Under the pieces are notes generated by a model that had not been told where the DNA came from, did no database searches, and saw nothing but the letters and a program-made list of their open reading frames with translations. From NCBI GenBank assembly GCA_025667525.1, contig CM046879.1:391739039-391803038 (forward strand): 64,000 bases of DNA, given 5' to 3'. The DNA is from Glebionis coronaria. Lineage: Eukaryota > Streptophyta > Magnoliopsida > Asterales > Asteraceae. Below are positions 21,034 to 34,600 of the stretch, piece by piece. Position 1 is the stretch's first letter; the number at the start of each line of letters is the position of its first letter. The translations under genes and the position numbers were made by a program.

Positions 21034-23445
21034 TTAGTTCATGGGAAACGTGGTGAGGGATGGAATCATCTCTTGAGAGATGTCCTCACAAAAGTACAAC
21101 TTCACTCTTCGGCCATTCACCTTAAAATTAGGTCCATTAGGTTGAGCGAGCTCGAGAGTACCGTATGGAAAAATTTGGGCAATGGTGAATGGGCCGGACC
21201 AACGAGATTTCAGCTTGCCCGAAAAGATTTTCAACCGAGAGTTAAAGAGTAACACTTTGTCTCCAACTTGGAACTCTCGGTTCTTAATCTTAGAGTCGTG
21301 AATGAGCTTAGTCCTTTCCTTATAGATCAAAGAATTTTCATAAGCCTCATTCCGGAGTTCATTCAGCTCATTGAGTTGGATCTTGAATAGGTCACCGGCT
21401 TTGTTGATATCAAAATTAGCCCACTTCAAGGCCCAGTAAGCCTTATGCTCCAACTCAATGGGGAGGTGGCAAGCTTTCCCGTACACGAGACGATATGGTG
21501 TACAACCAATCGGAGTCTTGTATGTAGTACAAAAAGCCCACAAAGCATCATCGAGTTTATCGGCCCATGAGGCACGATGCTCTCCCATAGTTATTTCAAG
21601 AATTCGCTTTAATCCACGGTTAGAGATTTCAGCCTGGCCATTAGTTTGTGGGTGGTATGCGGTGGAAAGACGATGATTTACACCATACTTAGCCATGACT
21701 CTTGCGAATTGGTCATTGCAAAAATGAGTCCCGCGATCACTAATAATGGCACGAGGCACACCGAATCTAGCGAATAGCGATTTCAAAAAGTTACAAACCA
21801 CCCTTGCGTCATTAGTAGGTAAAGCTTTGGCTTCAACCCACTTTGAAACGTAGTCAACGGCTACAAGGATGTATTTGTTTCCTTTATAGGAAGGGAATGG
21901 CCCCATAAAGTCGATACCCCAAACATCAAAGATTTCACATTCTTGTATGAAATTTTGAGGCATCTCATCTTTATGTGTGATCTTGCCTTGTTTTTGGCAA
22001 TCATCACAACGTTTAACCATATCGTGAGCGTCACGATAGATGGTGGGCCAATAAAATCCCGAGTCAAACACTTTTTTGGCGGTGTAGTTGGGACCAAAGT
22101 GACCACCGGTGGGTCCTTTGTGGCAAGCGTCAAGGATTTCTAAAGTTGCTGGTCCATCAACACATCGGCGAATAATCAAATCGGCACATTTTTTGAATAG
22201 ATACGGGTCATTCCAAAAGGAAGTCTTAATGTCTTTGAAGAACTTCTTCTTTTGTTGGGATGTTAACCCGTCAACGAGAATTCCACCCGCTAAGTAGTTT
22301 GCAATGTTCGCAAACCACGGGGTTTCATCAGAAGTCGAGTTGATAGACATTAAGGTCTCCAGGGGAAAAGAGTCATTGATCTCTTTGTTCGGATGTTCCC
22401 CTTGGTAAGGATCCTCGAGTCTACTGAGATGATCTGCGGCTAGGTTTTCAGCTCCCTTCTTATCACGAATTTCGATTTTAAATTCTTGGAGTAACAAAAC
22501 CCAGCGAAGAAGTCTTGGTTTAGAATCTTGTTTAGTTAACAAGTACTTCAACGCGGAATGATCGGTATAAACGATTGTGGTAGAGAGGACCAGATAGGGA
22601 CGAAACTTTTCAAAGGCATAGACAAAAGCTAAAAGCTCTTTTTCGGTTGTCGCGTAATGCAATTGAGCCCCCGTCATTGTTTTGCTAGCGTAGTGGATCG
22701 GTTGGAAGTGTTTGTTCACTCTTTGGCCAAGAACCGCTCCAATAGCAAAGTCACTAGCATCGCACATCAACTCGAAAGGCAGCTCCCAATTAGGGGTAAC
22801 CAAGAGGGGTGCCTTAGTTTGCTTATCCTTAAGCAAGTTGAAGGCTTCAAGACACTCGTTGAAACAGATAAAAGGAGTATCTTTTTCCAAGAGGTGGGTC
22901 ATCGGGTGAGCGATTTGAGAAAAATCTTTGATGAATCGACGGTAGAAGCCCGCATGACCCAGGAAACTTCTCACACCCTTCACGGTTGAAGGTGGAGGCA
23001 ACTTAGAAATAACATCGACTTTAGCACGGTCCACTTCAAGACCGGCTTTGGAGATTTTGTGTCCTAGCACGATGCCCTCTTTTACCATGAAATGGCATTT
23101 TTCCCAATTAAGAACAAGGCGATTGTCTTCACACCGCTTAAGCATACGTTCTAAATTGGCAAGGCAAGCAGAGAATGAATTGCCATAAACCGAGAAATCA
23201 TCCATGAATACTTCCATAGTGTCTTCCACCAGGTCATGGAAGATAGCCATCATACACCTTTGGAACGTCCCATGAGCATTACATAAACCAAAAGGCATGC
23301 GTTTGTAAGCAAATGTTCCATAGGGACAAGTGAATGTGGTCTTTTCTTGGTCTTTGGGATCGATGGGAATTTGAAAATACCCGGAGAAACCGTCTAAGAA
23401 GCAGTAATAGTCATTACCAGCTAGACGCTCGAGCATTTGATCCAT
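21034..23445 (-). pseudogene. Athila-1 RT (C-terminal part), RNase H and integrase
   Basis: An 803-codon stretch that is intact in itself but lies downstream of an in-frame TGA (23512-23514) inside RT. From residue 1: RT with [13 protein letters not shown] and the catalytic F80-M-D-D83; RNase H with D229 ([10 protein letters not shown]) and D295 ([10 protein letters not shown]); integrase with HHCC zinc site H442, H449, C480, C483 and D-D-E triad D512 (WGIDFMGPF), D570 (IISDRGTHF) and E606 (NGQAEISNR). It ends with the GPF-type C-terminal domain ([10 protein letters not shown]) and no chromodomain, as expected for Athila. All catalytic residues are present; only the upstream stops disable it. 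Encodes the enzymes for cDNA synthesis and insertion. Confidence 0.93.
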
Positions 23446-23511
23446 GAAAGGAAGAGGAAAGTGGTATTTTCTCGTGGCATCATTGAGCTTGCGATAATCA
23501 ATACAAACTCT

Positions 23512-24567
23512 TCACCCAGTAATGAGACGAGTGGGAATCAACTCGTTGTGTTCATTAGAAACAATGGTTATTCTGCCCTTCTTAGGCACACAATGGACGG
23601 GACTTACCCACGGCGAATCCGAAATAGGGTAAATCAAGCCGGCATCAAGAAGTTTGATAACCTCTTGTTTGATGACGTCATGAATGCGAGGATTAACCCT
23701 TCTTTGGCTCTGGATTGCGGGTTTGAAGTCATCTTTCATGAGAATCTTGTGAGTACAAAAGTTCGGATCAATTCCGCGGATGTCGGAAATTTTCAAAGCA
23801 ATTGCCTTCTTATGATCTTTTAGCACGGCGATGAGGCGAGATTTCTCTTCTTCTTTCAAGCCCTTAGCAATGATGACGGGCGACTTCTTCTCTTCTTCAA
23901 GGAACACGTACTCGAGATGGGGCGGCAACTCCTTAAGTTCTAAATCCAGAGGATTTTCGATGGGAGGCGTTTTCAAAGTTGGCGCATCGATAGCAATAAC
24001 CTTGGGAGATGGTGGAGCAATTATGTCTTCTTTAAGAAGGTTCTCAATGAGGCGAAGATCTTCATCCCAATTGGTGGTAGAATCGTCATTAGCTAAGTTC
24101 ACATCTCCCATGGTGGCTTCCAAATCTTTCCAAAGGAAATCACTTTCTCCAAATAGAGATAGTGATGAATCAATTGAGGAAACGGTCTCAATATTGGGAA
24201 GAGAGATAGGAATACTTTTACAAGCATCTTTGAAGTGTTCTTCACAAGCCTCATCAAGAACGTCAATACAATTAACACTCTCATTAGAATAAGGCTGTTT
24301 ATAGAGCTTTCCCATGTTGAAGACAATTTTATCGCCACCCACTCTCATGATAAGCTCACCAGCTTCAACATCGATGAGAGTGCGACCGGTCCTCAGGAAT
24401 GGACGACCAACAATTAATGGCACACGAGGGTCCATCTCGTAGTCGACGACGACGAAATCGGCAAGAAAAGTGAACTTGTCGACTCCTACAAAGACGTCTT
24501 CGGCTATCCCCACTGGATAAGCAACCGTACGGTTAGCTAATTCCAAAGTCATTTTGGTGGGGACTAG
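23512..24567 (-). pseudogene. Athila-1 protease C-terminal part and RT N-terminal part
   Basis: Same frame as the neighbouring segments. It starts after the TAG at 24568-24570 with MTLELANRTVAYPVGIAEDV and VPLIVGRPFLRTGRTLIDV (the C-terminal half of the retropepsin domain), then an acidic linker, then ELPPHLEYVFLEE, HKKAIALKISDIRGIDPNFC and IYPISDSPWVSPVHCVPKKG (RT fingers). It ends in RLITG followed by TGA where the family has Trp (TGG), a single transition. The change removes the entire catalytic RT unless the stop is read through. Confidence 0.92.
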
Positions 24568-26703
24568 CTAAGGGAGAGATAATTGCTTCCACACACTTAA
24601 AGGCATTAAGTTAATACTGGCACCTAGATCGGATAGGGCCATGCAATTCTCTACTCCCGGGAAGTTGCAAGGGATTAAGAAACGACCCGGATCACTAAGC
24701 TTGGTTGGCAATTTCCTTAAGAGCACTGTAGAGCAATTCTCATTAAGTTGGGTGTTAGCAATATCAAGAAGCTTTTCCTTGTCACTAAGAAGATCTTTGA
24801 ACATTTTTGCATATTTGGGCATGTGAGCGAGAGTCTCAACGAAGGAGATGTTGAAATTCAATTGTTTAAACATTTTAAGAAAGTTCGAAACCTAAATATC
24901 GTCCTTGCTTTTGAGCTTCTCTTTCCTCAACCATTAGGGATAAGGTATATCGGAAGAAGAGGAAGGTTTTGGAAGAATAGGATCACTCACATCCTTGGGT
25001 GGAGGAGGGGTAGAAGTAAGAGGTGGAGAAATTGGGGAAATAGAAGGATGAGGAATAGGAGCAGGTGACTCGTTGTCCTTAGTCACAATCACCGGTGGAG
25101 GTATAGGAAGCTCGGGTTCCTTGGTACCTTTGCCACTGCGAGTGGTGATTGCTTTCATCTCCCCTCTTGGATTCGCAACGGTGTTACTCGGAAGAGTACC
25201 CGAAGAAGAGGATCGATTACCTTGGAAGAAACTATCCATCATGTTCTTTAAGTCATTCGTTTGACTTGCCAAAGTGTTTCTCATATCAGCTCTAAGATCG
25301 TTTCCTTGTTTCACCATGTCTGCTTTCAAGTTGAGCACTTCCCGCTGGAGATTTTCCACAATCACATCATTGGTCCGCATGTAGGTTTCAACATCTTGGT
25401 GTAATGCGGTGGGTTGGTTGGGAGGGGGAGCATGGTAAGCGGGTGGTTGATAAGCAGGTTGTTGGTAAACTTGGTTGTTTCTTTGAGGTGGATATGGTTG
25501 TTTGTGAGGTGGTATGTAGGGTGCACGAGGTTGTTGTTGTTGTTGAGGAGGGCGATTGAGGTTTTGTTGTTGGTTTGGGTTGTTAGGAGGAAAATCGGGC
25601 GGTGATAGAAAGTTGTTCGAGCGGTAGCTAAGCAAGTTGCGGTCTCCTTGAGGACGAGCTTGATAAGCGGCCGGAGGATAGGTACCGTATGCTGCATTCA
25701 CATTCTCAGAAGGATAGTCTTGGGTGGCGGTACAAGTGGTGTAAGAATGAGGACCCCCACATATTTTACATGGTTGGCTTACAACATTGACTTGAGCGTT
25801 TTTAGCATTGATGCTGTTGGTGTTGTTAGCGGTGTGGGTAACAAGCGATTCAAGAAGCGTAGTAATTTTGTCAAGTCGCTTGTCGCTGTCACTAGTACTA
25901 GCACTAGCGGCATTGGTCCGCACACTCTTGGTTTGCACACGAGACTTATTCTCAATGATATCCCAAGCGGCATTGGAAGTCTTAACCAAAATATTACCCC
26001 CCGAGGCACTGTTTAGTGAATCTTGGTCATTCATGCTTAAACCATTATAAAAAGTGTTAATTTGGTGCACTTTGGTAAAACCATGTTGTGGTCATTTTCT
26101 TAAAAGATCTTTGAAACGGTCCCAAGATTCATTAAAAGACTCATCGTACTTTTGTTCAAAATTGATAATTTCATTCCGCAAAGCAGTAGTACGAGAGGGT
26201 GGGAAAAAGTAGTTTATAAACTAGGTCTCCAAATCCGTCCACGTAACAATACTCTGTGGTGGTTCCTTATCAAGCCAATGTCGGGCTTGTCCCTCTAAAG
26301 AAAAGGGAAAAAGTTGTAAACGGATTACCTCTTGTGGAACACCATTGAATTTGACCGTATTCGTGAGTTGCAGGAATCTCTTGATGTGGTCATGAGGATC
26401 ATCAATGGTACGCCCCAAGAATGGTTGAGCAGAGACCATCTGGATAAAGCCGGATTTGAGCTCAAAGTTGTTGGCTGCAATCGCGGGTATGACAATTGGA
26501 TCATTGTTGCCCTCTACATGTGCTTGCAGAAGTTCAATCATCGGGCGATTATCCGGTAGAGGCTCATTGTTGAGAGGTGGATTGTTATTGTTGTTGTTAT
26601 TATTGTTGTTGAGAGGTGGGTTATTGTTGTTGTTTTATACATCGGCCATGTCTAAGTCTTCGAGAGGCTCGGGCTCTTGATAAGACGTTGATCGTGTACG
26701 CAT
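24568..26703 (-). pseudogene. Athila-1 gag and start of protease
   Basis: The ATG at 26701-26703 is in frame with all of pol and begins MRTRSTSYQEPEPLEDLDMADV, followed at once by a TAA (26635-26637) and Asn-rich runs (five, then ten Asn). The capsid has FELKSGFIQMV, DDPHDHIKRFLQLT and QARHWLDKEPP, then the QHGF and INTFYNGL motifs. A zinc knuckle C-x2-C-x3-H-x4-C (CKICGGPHSYTTC) is followed by a Pro/Gln/Tyr-rich region. The protease active site is DLGASINLMP (about 24610-24640). In-frame stops are at 26635, 26221, 26092, 24934, 24892 and 24568 (lowest base of each); no frameshift is seen. Structural protein plus protease of the element. Confidence 0.9.
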
Positions 26704-26905
26704 GCACCTACAAAAGAACTAACAAGGCAAACAAGAAATATTTTTGGTTTTATGGTTTTTTAATTTTTATTTTTTTAATTTTTATTTTTTTGAAAATTTT
26801 ATATTTTTTTAGGATTTTTAGAAAGTTTTTATGAAAAAGTAACGTTCACGGTGAACGGATCCCAAAATCCAAGTTCTCACAAAAAACTGTTGATCTTAAC
26901 GAGAA

Positions 26906-26923
26906 GAGCCGGCAGCGGCGCCA
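26906..26923 (-). other. Primer-binding site of Athila-1 (tRNA-Asp)
   Basis: The minus strand reads TGGCGCCGCTGCCGGCTC two bases inside the LTR. It matches the tRNA-Asp type site used by Athila elements (TGGCGCCGTTGCCGG) with one mismatch. Confidence 0.88.
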
Positions 26924-27234
26924 TTTGATACACGATTTTTGTGGGTTCAGGATTAATCTCGGAATCTCCTCGAATTGATCACGGCTCTAAGTGGAATGAT
27001 TTGTTCTTGGTTAATAAAAAGGTGTTGGTTTGTTTATCTATTTTAAACTAATTACAAATAAGTAAGTGTCGAAGAGTAGAATTAAAGCTTTAAAAGATTA
27101 AACTAAATTGACGAGTTAAAAATAAATGCTAGAAAATTTAAACACTAAATTAGAAAAATACTTGAAAACTTAATGAAACTAACACTTGGAAACTTGTAAA
27201 AACTAGAAATTAAACAATTGGAAAATAGCCAAAT

Positions 27235-27759
27235 CGGAATATCTAAAGTGCATTGATCGGAATGTAGGAAAGGAATTCAAATCGGAATAATCTAAAAACA
27301 AGTATAAACGAAATACCATAAAATACCCAGATCGGAATAACCATTAAGGCTACCGTCGGAATAATAAACCCTATTCCGATCAACAATGATCGGAATATTG
27401 ATGCTTGCCGTCGGAATGTTACACAATACTCTAATCGGAATACTGGAAATGAAGCTGATCGAAATATTTAGTTATGACACTAATCGGAATGTGCTAAAGG
27501 CCACAATCGGAATATATCAGAAATAAAGCAATCGGAATATGGGAGAAAGGTTCTAATCAGAATACACTAAAAATACCCAATCGGAATAACTAAAAAAATA
27601 CACTAATCGGAATCTCAGCAAACAGCTCAAATCGGAATGTCATGCAAATAAGTCAAAATCGGAATGAACATAAACCCTTTCCCGATCTAATGATCGGAAT
27701 AAGGGGTGCTGCTGGTCGGAATACACAAATCGGAAAGGGGTTTATAACCCTTTCCGATT
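27235..27759 (-). repeat. Periodic TCGGAAT array with hairpin, right LTR
   Basis: Second copy of the array at 17549-18073, with the same spacing and terminal inverted repeats. Several cores differ between the copies in both directions (for example TCGAAAT here where the other has TCGGAAT, and the reverse), so both were complete at insertion. Confidence 0.9.
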
Positions 27760-28313
27760 ACCCTCTTTATCCGAAAATTAAGCTAGGGAGATAAGCTATG
27801 AAATAAGCTAACTCCAAAACTAGCACGAATCTAAAATTAAGCGGATCAAATAAGCACAAAGACAACTTATCTAAACTTAAAATAATCAATCTTATAAATC
27901 AAATAATAAAAAGATGAACTTTATATAAAAAAACTTTAAAAAGTAAATAAGGTAACTCACAAATAAGCCAATAAGCACAAAGATCTAAAAGCTTTTCGTA
28001 TAGAAACTTAAGGAAACATAAAAAGATTAACTTTTTAAGCACGAAAACATAGATGAACAACACGGATCATAAGTAATTCGTAATAAAAGTGAATCAAAAT
28101 CAAAGAAAGGTAGAATGAGATTAAAGATTAAAAGCTTAAATTTGAACTTGATTAATGAAAAGCAATACAAAGGTTTAATCTTGAAAGAAAGAAAGATGAA
28201 AACTAGTGAGAGAAAGTTGAGAACTTTCTCTCTCTAAAACTAGAGAGAATGAAAAAACTATAAAAAAACTAAAACAAAGACTAATTTTTTTTTCAAATTG
28301 TGAAGTAAAGTCC

Positions 28314-28321
28314 TATTTATA
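28314..28321 (-). promoter_or_regulatory. TATA box of Athila-1 5' LTR
   Basis: TATAAATA on the minus strand, the active-side promoter of the element since this is the 5' LTR in element orientation. The transcribed leader would run from about 28285 through the TCGGAAT array to the primer site at 26923. Confidence 0.65.
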
Positions 28322-28787
28322 GGCGTGTGATGGTGGGCTTGTGAATGGGCTTTGGTTTGGGCTTCTTTTCTTCTTTCTTCTTTAGTCTTCACGTTTCTTT
28401 TAAATAAACATTTCCGACTTTGGATTTTTAGAAGTGTCGATGAATAATTCCAACTCGTCTTATAATCTTTTGTTTAATAGACTCGAGTTATTAGACATAT
28501 AAGAATCTTCCATCTTTGGCTCTATTCTTCGATAAATCTTTAAATAGGCACAATGACTTCAAATCTTTTGCATCTCTTGGACAATAGACTTTGTCTTGAG
28601 TATTTTTCTTCGATAAAACCCGTGCAATCCCATGTTTTCTTCAATATTCATCCGGTTGACTCTGAAAACACAATAAACACAAAAACCACGCATAATTCCA
28701 AACAAATGATATTAAATACGTGTTTTGGTCTCGTTTTAGCCAGAATTAAGTGGTAAAAGGATGGGTGTTTACACACCTATCAACATC

Positions 28788-31650
28788 TCATGATGTGTCC
28801 AATTTGTAGCAACTAAGCTAACACTTGTTAGCTTAGCTTAAAAGCTACTCCACCAAGACGCAAAACCAGCTATCCTAAACCACTTTTCATTTGAAACTCA
28901 TGCAAACAACTCAAAACTCTCTCAACCCACTCACCATTTCCGTCCCATCCTCACCAAAAACACCCTCACTTGATCTTGATTCAACCACAAATCCTATGTT
29001 ATTTACATATATGATGATGCCCATTTGAAGCCCTATTGATTGGTGGTGATTATAACATCCAAGGAGGAGTTACTATGGATTCTTGGGCTGATTTTCCACA
29101 AGGAGTTCTTGGAGAATGGTGGTCTTGAAGATGGTCTTGGTTTATCACAAGTTTCTCCATCAAAATCCATGTTTTGATCATAACCTACATCATCATGGTG
29201 GTATAAAGATTGTTCTCCCCATCCTTTTGTTAATTTTGATTATGTAATCATGTATTTTATTCTTAAATGTATATATGTATGATGATATATGATGATAAAA
29301 ATATTATGTGGGGATTTGGTGTTGATAATCATGGGTAAAAAGATGAAAAACTATATGTAAAAATGGTTAATCTTGCTTAAATGGTAGGCTGTATAAAAAC
29401 AGTAACTCACCACATGTTAAACTGATCAAAAGGCAAAGTAGAATCAATATACAGTAATTAATATGTCTTGTACACATGTGAGAGTTGGCCATGCGATGGA
29501 ATCATTATAATGAGTGAGATATGATCAAAACAAGTTTAGAGTACAAATCTGAGTTCACTGTTTTGGACGATTTTTAGAAAATACTTAGAGAATGATTCAA
29601 CAGTAGCTATAGAAGAGTTAAATGGAGCAAATATCATGAATTTTATGTCATAAAAATTTGATATTCTATCTCCATATAGAACTCTAGATATGGCAGTTTT
29701 GGTAAACATGAAAGTAAAAATCAGATTTTGAGAAATTAAAGTATAATAGTATTATATAAGCACTCAAATAAAAATAGTATAAAATGTGAATTAAAACCCA
29801 CTAACTTATATAATACATTTATATAAATACGTATAAGGATAAATAAATGGACATTTTATAAAAATGGTAGTTTGATAAGTTTTATAAGTTATAAAACTAT
29901 AAACATGATTTTTACGACTTTTTCGGCTATTACCGTAAAATTGACGTTTTTGTTAATAAAACTTTGACGGTTGGACCCGTCTAATGTAAACTTTTATAAA
30001 CTCATATACTGATATATAAGCATATATAAGAAGTAAAAACCGATAAAACCCGAACTATATAACATACGGACATTAACGGGCTAAGTTAACGTTATTGGAC
30101 TAATAATACAAAAAAATGGGCTAAAACACTTAAAAACTTATTTATTGGCCTTAACCGATTTGGGCCCAACATGTAAAGTGTAAATACTGATAATACAAGT
30201 ATAAAGTGGAATAATACAAGTTAAAGAACTTATAATAAGTTTATTGGACCTAAAACACGTAAATAGGTAAAACTAGTAAGAAGTTACCAATACATAAACA
30301 CTAAAATGAGTAAAAGAGAATATGTAAACCTACTTGATCATCATATATATAAAATCATCATATGTATACATAATTGTTATTTTTATAAAGTCATTGGACA
30401 AGAGTCTAAGACGAATATTATTTGTCTAGGTTTTCGTGATTGAAGCACGTACCGTACATCCGAATTGCCGATAACCCGCCTTCCCACATCAACGTGAGTT
30501 CATAGCCTCACACTCTTTTAAATGTTTTTATGAAATGTTTTATAAACCCGCGAGGGAGATAACATGTTAGTTTTTATAAAATAGGACACCATTTTTCCCG
30601 ATTGTTTGTTTATTGATTTGGACCCGAATGATTGTATGACCCGATTGTATGACCTGATAAATGATTAAATGACTCGATAGATGAAATTAAATGGATTATT
30701 AAAGTTAGGTTATGTCACTAAAAGTCCCATTAGCATGAATTGTGAACTACCGGGATTTGGTAGAAGCTTATGCATATAATAGTACTATTTGGGGACGATC
30801 ACCCCAGTTCGCGCCTGGACGGTTGATCCCCGTCGTGCCACATTGATTGGTAAGCGAATTTATGTATGAGAAGATTTCCATAGCGTGACCTTTGTGACGA
30901 CACGCAAATTTAGATGGGCAAATTGAGTTTCGGGCTAGCTACCCGTTGTTTGTTGTAGTAAGGTAACAATGTCATGCGGCTTATAATAATCCAAATTAAC
31001 GAAATACTACTATACGCACCGAATTATGATGTATTGCCTGACTAGCAATACGGGGTCATACTATTGATATTATGTTCGTGTTTTGGTTTTATATAACCAT
31101 ATTCATATAACGGTTTTTATTTAATCTATACAACGTTATAAAACGTATTGTATGATGTTTTTACGACATTGGCTCGTATAATGATTTTTAAGGAAAATGC
31201 CTATATTACGATTTTCGATAAGGATTTGTATAAAAATGACTTTGGCTATTTTATGGCCTATTACAATGATTTGTAAGAAATGATTTTTGGTAATAATTTT
31301 ATACCAAAGTTATATTGATGGAATTTATTAAACTCTATGAATTCACTCGGCGTTATCTCTGACCTTTTCTTTTAACATGTTTTATCTCAGGTACTTGAAG
31401 GTAATTCTCGGGAAGACAACAAGAATTCATGGCCCGCACCTAAACAATAATTTCCATTCAAATTCTTTGTAAAACTTGTATGAAATACAATGACTTAGGA
31501 CCTATGTAACTTTGATATTTATGAATGGAAATGCTTTGATTATTAAACGACGCGTTTTTTATGCATTGTCTATGATGTGAGTAATGTGCTATCCCGTAAC
31601 ACCAACGAGTCTTCCGCTGTATTGAGTTGTATAAATTTGGGGGTGTTGCA
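28788..31650 (+). repeat. gypsy-A2 5' LTR, second part
   Basis: Resumes the LTR interrupted at 17255 and ends GGGTGTTGCA at 31650. It matches 37602-40475 with scattered substitutions and small indels. Apart from AT-rich sequence and short open frames that are not gene-like, nothing is seen in it. Confidence 0.94.
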
Positions 31651-31653
31651 GTT

Positions 31654-31665
31654 TGGTATCAGAGC
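31654..31665 (+). other. Primer-binding site of gypsy-A2 (initiator tRNA-Met)
   Basis: Perfect TGGTATCAGAGC, three bases after the LTR end GTTGCA. It fixes the element as plus strand. Confidence 0.95.
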
Positions 31666-34600
31666 TCTCGTTATAGAGAACGAAAGATTTTTAAAACCAA
31701 GGTTTTGAATAAAACATTTCAAAATCTTTTAACTATAAACATTTTTCACAAAATGTCTAAAAATCTTTTGACTATAACGGTGCCGAAGAATTCCCGAGTT
31801 ACCGACAAGGCCAGACTGAGAAGTGTTATTTTAATATATATATAACTTGGATTATATATATATATATTTGATGTAATTTTATTACATGATTGTTTGATGA
31901 TTATTTTGATATTTATACGAGGTATTTATACGACGTAGATTGTCACAAGAAACCCTAACTTCCCTAGCAAATTAATCGAAGCTATTCTCATAGAAATTCT
32001 AGCTATTCCTGATCTAAACCAAGTTGTGGATATTTATGATCCTAACAAAATGGTTGATATTCGTAAAAATGTTGATATTAGTTAATTGTGATATTAAAGA
32101 AGAATTGGCGAGATTAAATCTGATATCGATGTCATGACGATCTTTCCTTATAGAGTGGAGTTTGACAAAACGTTACCACTAGGAAAGGTGTCATCTGATT
32201 CGTTGTCATCCAACTCTTAAATTTGAAATCGAAAGGGTGAATGTTGCACTTGAGGCTGTCATTGGAACCATTACCCAAAAGCCTCATGCCACTAGTACCT
32301 TTTCGAGAAGTCTAATTGAATGTGTGAGTCATCTCATACTAGTGACTCATTTGATAATTGTTGTTGTAAGAGATATAGGATTGGAAATTAAGTATTGATC
32401 ATATCGAGCTTTTATTGCCCTTTTAAGGTTTATTAATAAGGTTGAAGGTACTGGAGAATGAGGTAGGATATCGAATTGAGTATAAGTTGATTGAAACTTG
32501 AATAAAGTAAAAATTTAACTTGTATGGAATAATAAATTGTTAAGAGGAAGTCGTTAAGTCCTGTGATTGAATTATAAGGTTTAAAATGATTGTTAGTTCG
32601 TGTTAAGGGTTGTTCCTAGGCCATTGTCCACTAATGAGGATGCCCAGTGTCCAAGAAATAAATTGAAGAAATCTTCTTCTGAATTGGGACCGATGGATCT
32701 TCCGGGACATGTGGAACACCTAATGACTCTTGTAGATTAGTATTCATTGTGGTATCTTTTAAAAATCCCTAACTTAACTGAGATATCAGTTGGTAGGATG
32801 AGTTTTGGAAATTGTATGACATAGTGACACGCAATGTGTTACGGTACAATTTGACTTGTTTGTGATTAATGAAAAGACTACCTTTGATTACTAAATTCTA
32901 CATGTATCGATGTTATCTATCTTTTATTGTTTCATCCTGATGTTCGCATTAGTGATGCAACCATTGAACAAGTACTCATCTCGGTTTGAGTTACGTTGTT
33001 GATTATTCTTTTTGAGTGCCATTGAGATCATGAACCTCATGATTATTTGGCTAAGTTCATTTCCTATTATATTGAAGTTAGTTCTTGGTGAACAACTTTT
33101 CATCACTCTTTTGCAGATCACTCATTGTTTTTATAAGATAAAACAGTATCCCTTGAGAAAAATTGAATTTTCATCACTATAAGTATTATTCAAAGTGAGA
33201 TTTATAAGTGATTGTTATCGAAATGAAGTTGTTTATAAAACACCTTGGAAAAACTTAATTGTTTTCATAACAAAGAAAATCTTTGTAAATTTATTCTTGA
33301 TTCTTATTTAAGAATTAAGCATGAAAATGTTTTTATTATAAACATGATGAAATTTTTTTGACGAACTGAGTATTGCATCGTTAATCTTGAAATTGTATAT
33401 AGTTGCGCGCCTACATACAATTTGGAAGTAACCATGCAAGGCTGATTAGTAGTCACCATGAAATTATTAATAAACACTACATTTTCTTTGAAGATTGTGA
33501 AAGATTAAATTTTGTGAGATCTGCAAGAAGTGAAAAATAAGGACATAGTGTTTGGGATACCTACATATGTGCCTGTAGCATCTATTCTTCTGAGTCGAAT
33601 TTACTCATCTGTGGAAATTGTCTTATTTGACAATTGACAATTCTTTCTTGTCTAATTCTCCCGTAGTGAGATTCTTAGGAAAAGTATCTGATTACCGAGT
33701 GTTGATACCCGACTGGATGTATCGACGTTCCTATCATTTCTTTTGATTTGATTTCATTTGAATGACCTGGGTAACGATCCGAGGAGCTTTCGAATGCGTA
33801 CTCAAATTATGAAAACATGGGATATAATCATATTCGTTAAATGTTTTCGTTTGTAACTGATTTGAAATTCTCTCGCATAGATTACGCGTTGAACTTACTC
33901 TTTTAAGGATAGTTATGTCTCTTGATACCCTTGAATTATGAAGGATTATGAGTTATTATTAGTCTTTTGAGAAGTTCACATCTTATCGACGGTAATAAAA
34001 CTGAAAAGTTGATAGTGCCAGTAGAATGGATTGATTGATTATGACATGACGACATTGTCTTAATTGATGGGAACTCGAATAGAGTTCCCCTAAATGATAA
34101 GATGTTGATTATAAAAAGTGATCTAAATAATTCTTGACGGATGACCACATCCTGCATTTAGACTTGAAATTATGCCGTGAATGGTTGTGAACTAGTCATA
34201 GATTTTGTAATCTAGAAAGAACCTAATATGAATTTATTAAAAGATATTCCTGCTATTTGAAACTTTAGGAGGTATTTGCTGGTGAATTACCTAGACTTTC
34301 GCCATTAAGGCAAGTTGAAATTGGTATTGATTATATTCCTGGTGCTTCACCCGTGGCGTGTGCACTGTACGACAGCACCATCTGAATTAAAGAAATTACC
34401 GTACCGCTAAGAGAGTTGTCGGAGAAAGATTTTATTCTACCGAGCTCGTCATCATGAAGAGCTATGGTGTTATTATTCCTTTTATTTATTGATTACCGTG
34501 AACTAGGTAAATTGATGATTAAAAATCTATATCCACTACCCAAGATGATAGATTTGTTCGATCATTTACAAGGTTCTAGCGTATATTCGAAAATTTGATC

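Larger units (their letters stand above)
17256..28782 (-). mobile_element. Athila-1: Athila-like Ty3/gypsy element
   Basis: 11.5 kb minus-strand element with LTRs at 17256-19094 and 26926-28782, both bounded by TGATA and TATCA. It is flanked by ACATA (17251-17255) and ACATC (28783-28787), a 5 bp target duplication with one later change; the empty site is visible in the 3' LTR of gypsy-A2 near 37596-37606. The primer site matches tRNA-Asp, typical of Athila. Gag-pol (26703 down to 21034) is a single frame with seven stops. RT precedes RNase H and integrase, as in Ty3/gypsy. No env-like ORF follows. The right LTR is 18 bp longer owing to one visible indel, and the first 150 bp of the two LTRs differ at about five places, so insertion is not very recent. 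Confidence 0.95.
26926..28782 (-). repeat. Athila-1 5' LTR
   Basis: 1857 bp partner of 17256-19094. Same features: TATAAATA at 28314-28321 (minus), the TCGGAAT array at about 27235-27759 and the 12 bp inverted repeat (27728-27739 with 27748-27759). An 18 bp stretch near 27115-27140 is absent from the other copy. Confidence 0.95.

Noticed and set aside
21458..25697. Plus-strand ORFs across Athila-1 gag-pol, including a 153-codon frame at 23831-24292
   Set aside because: Antisense shadows of the well-supported minus-strand polyprotein.
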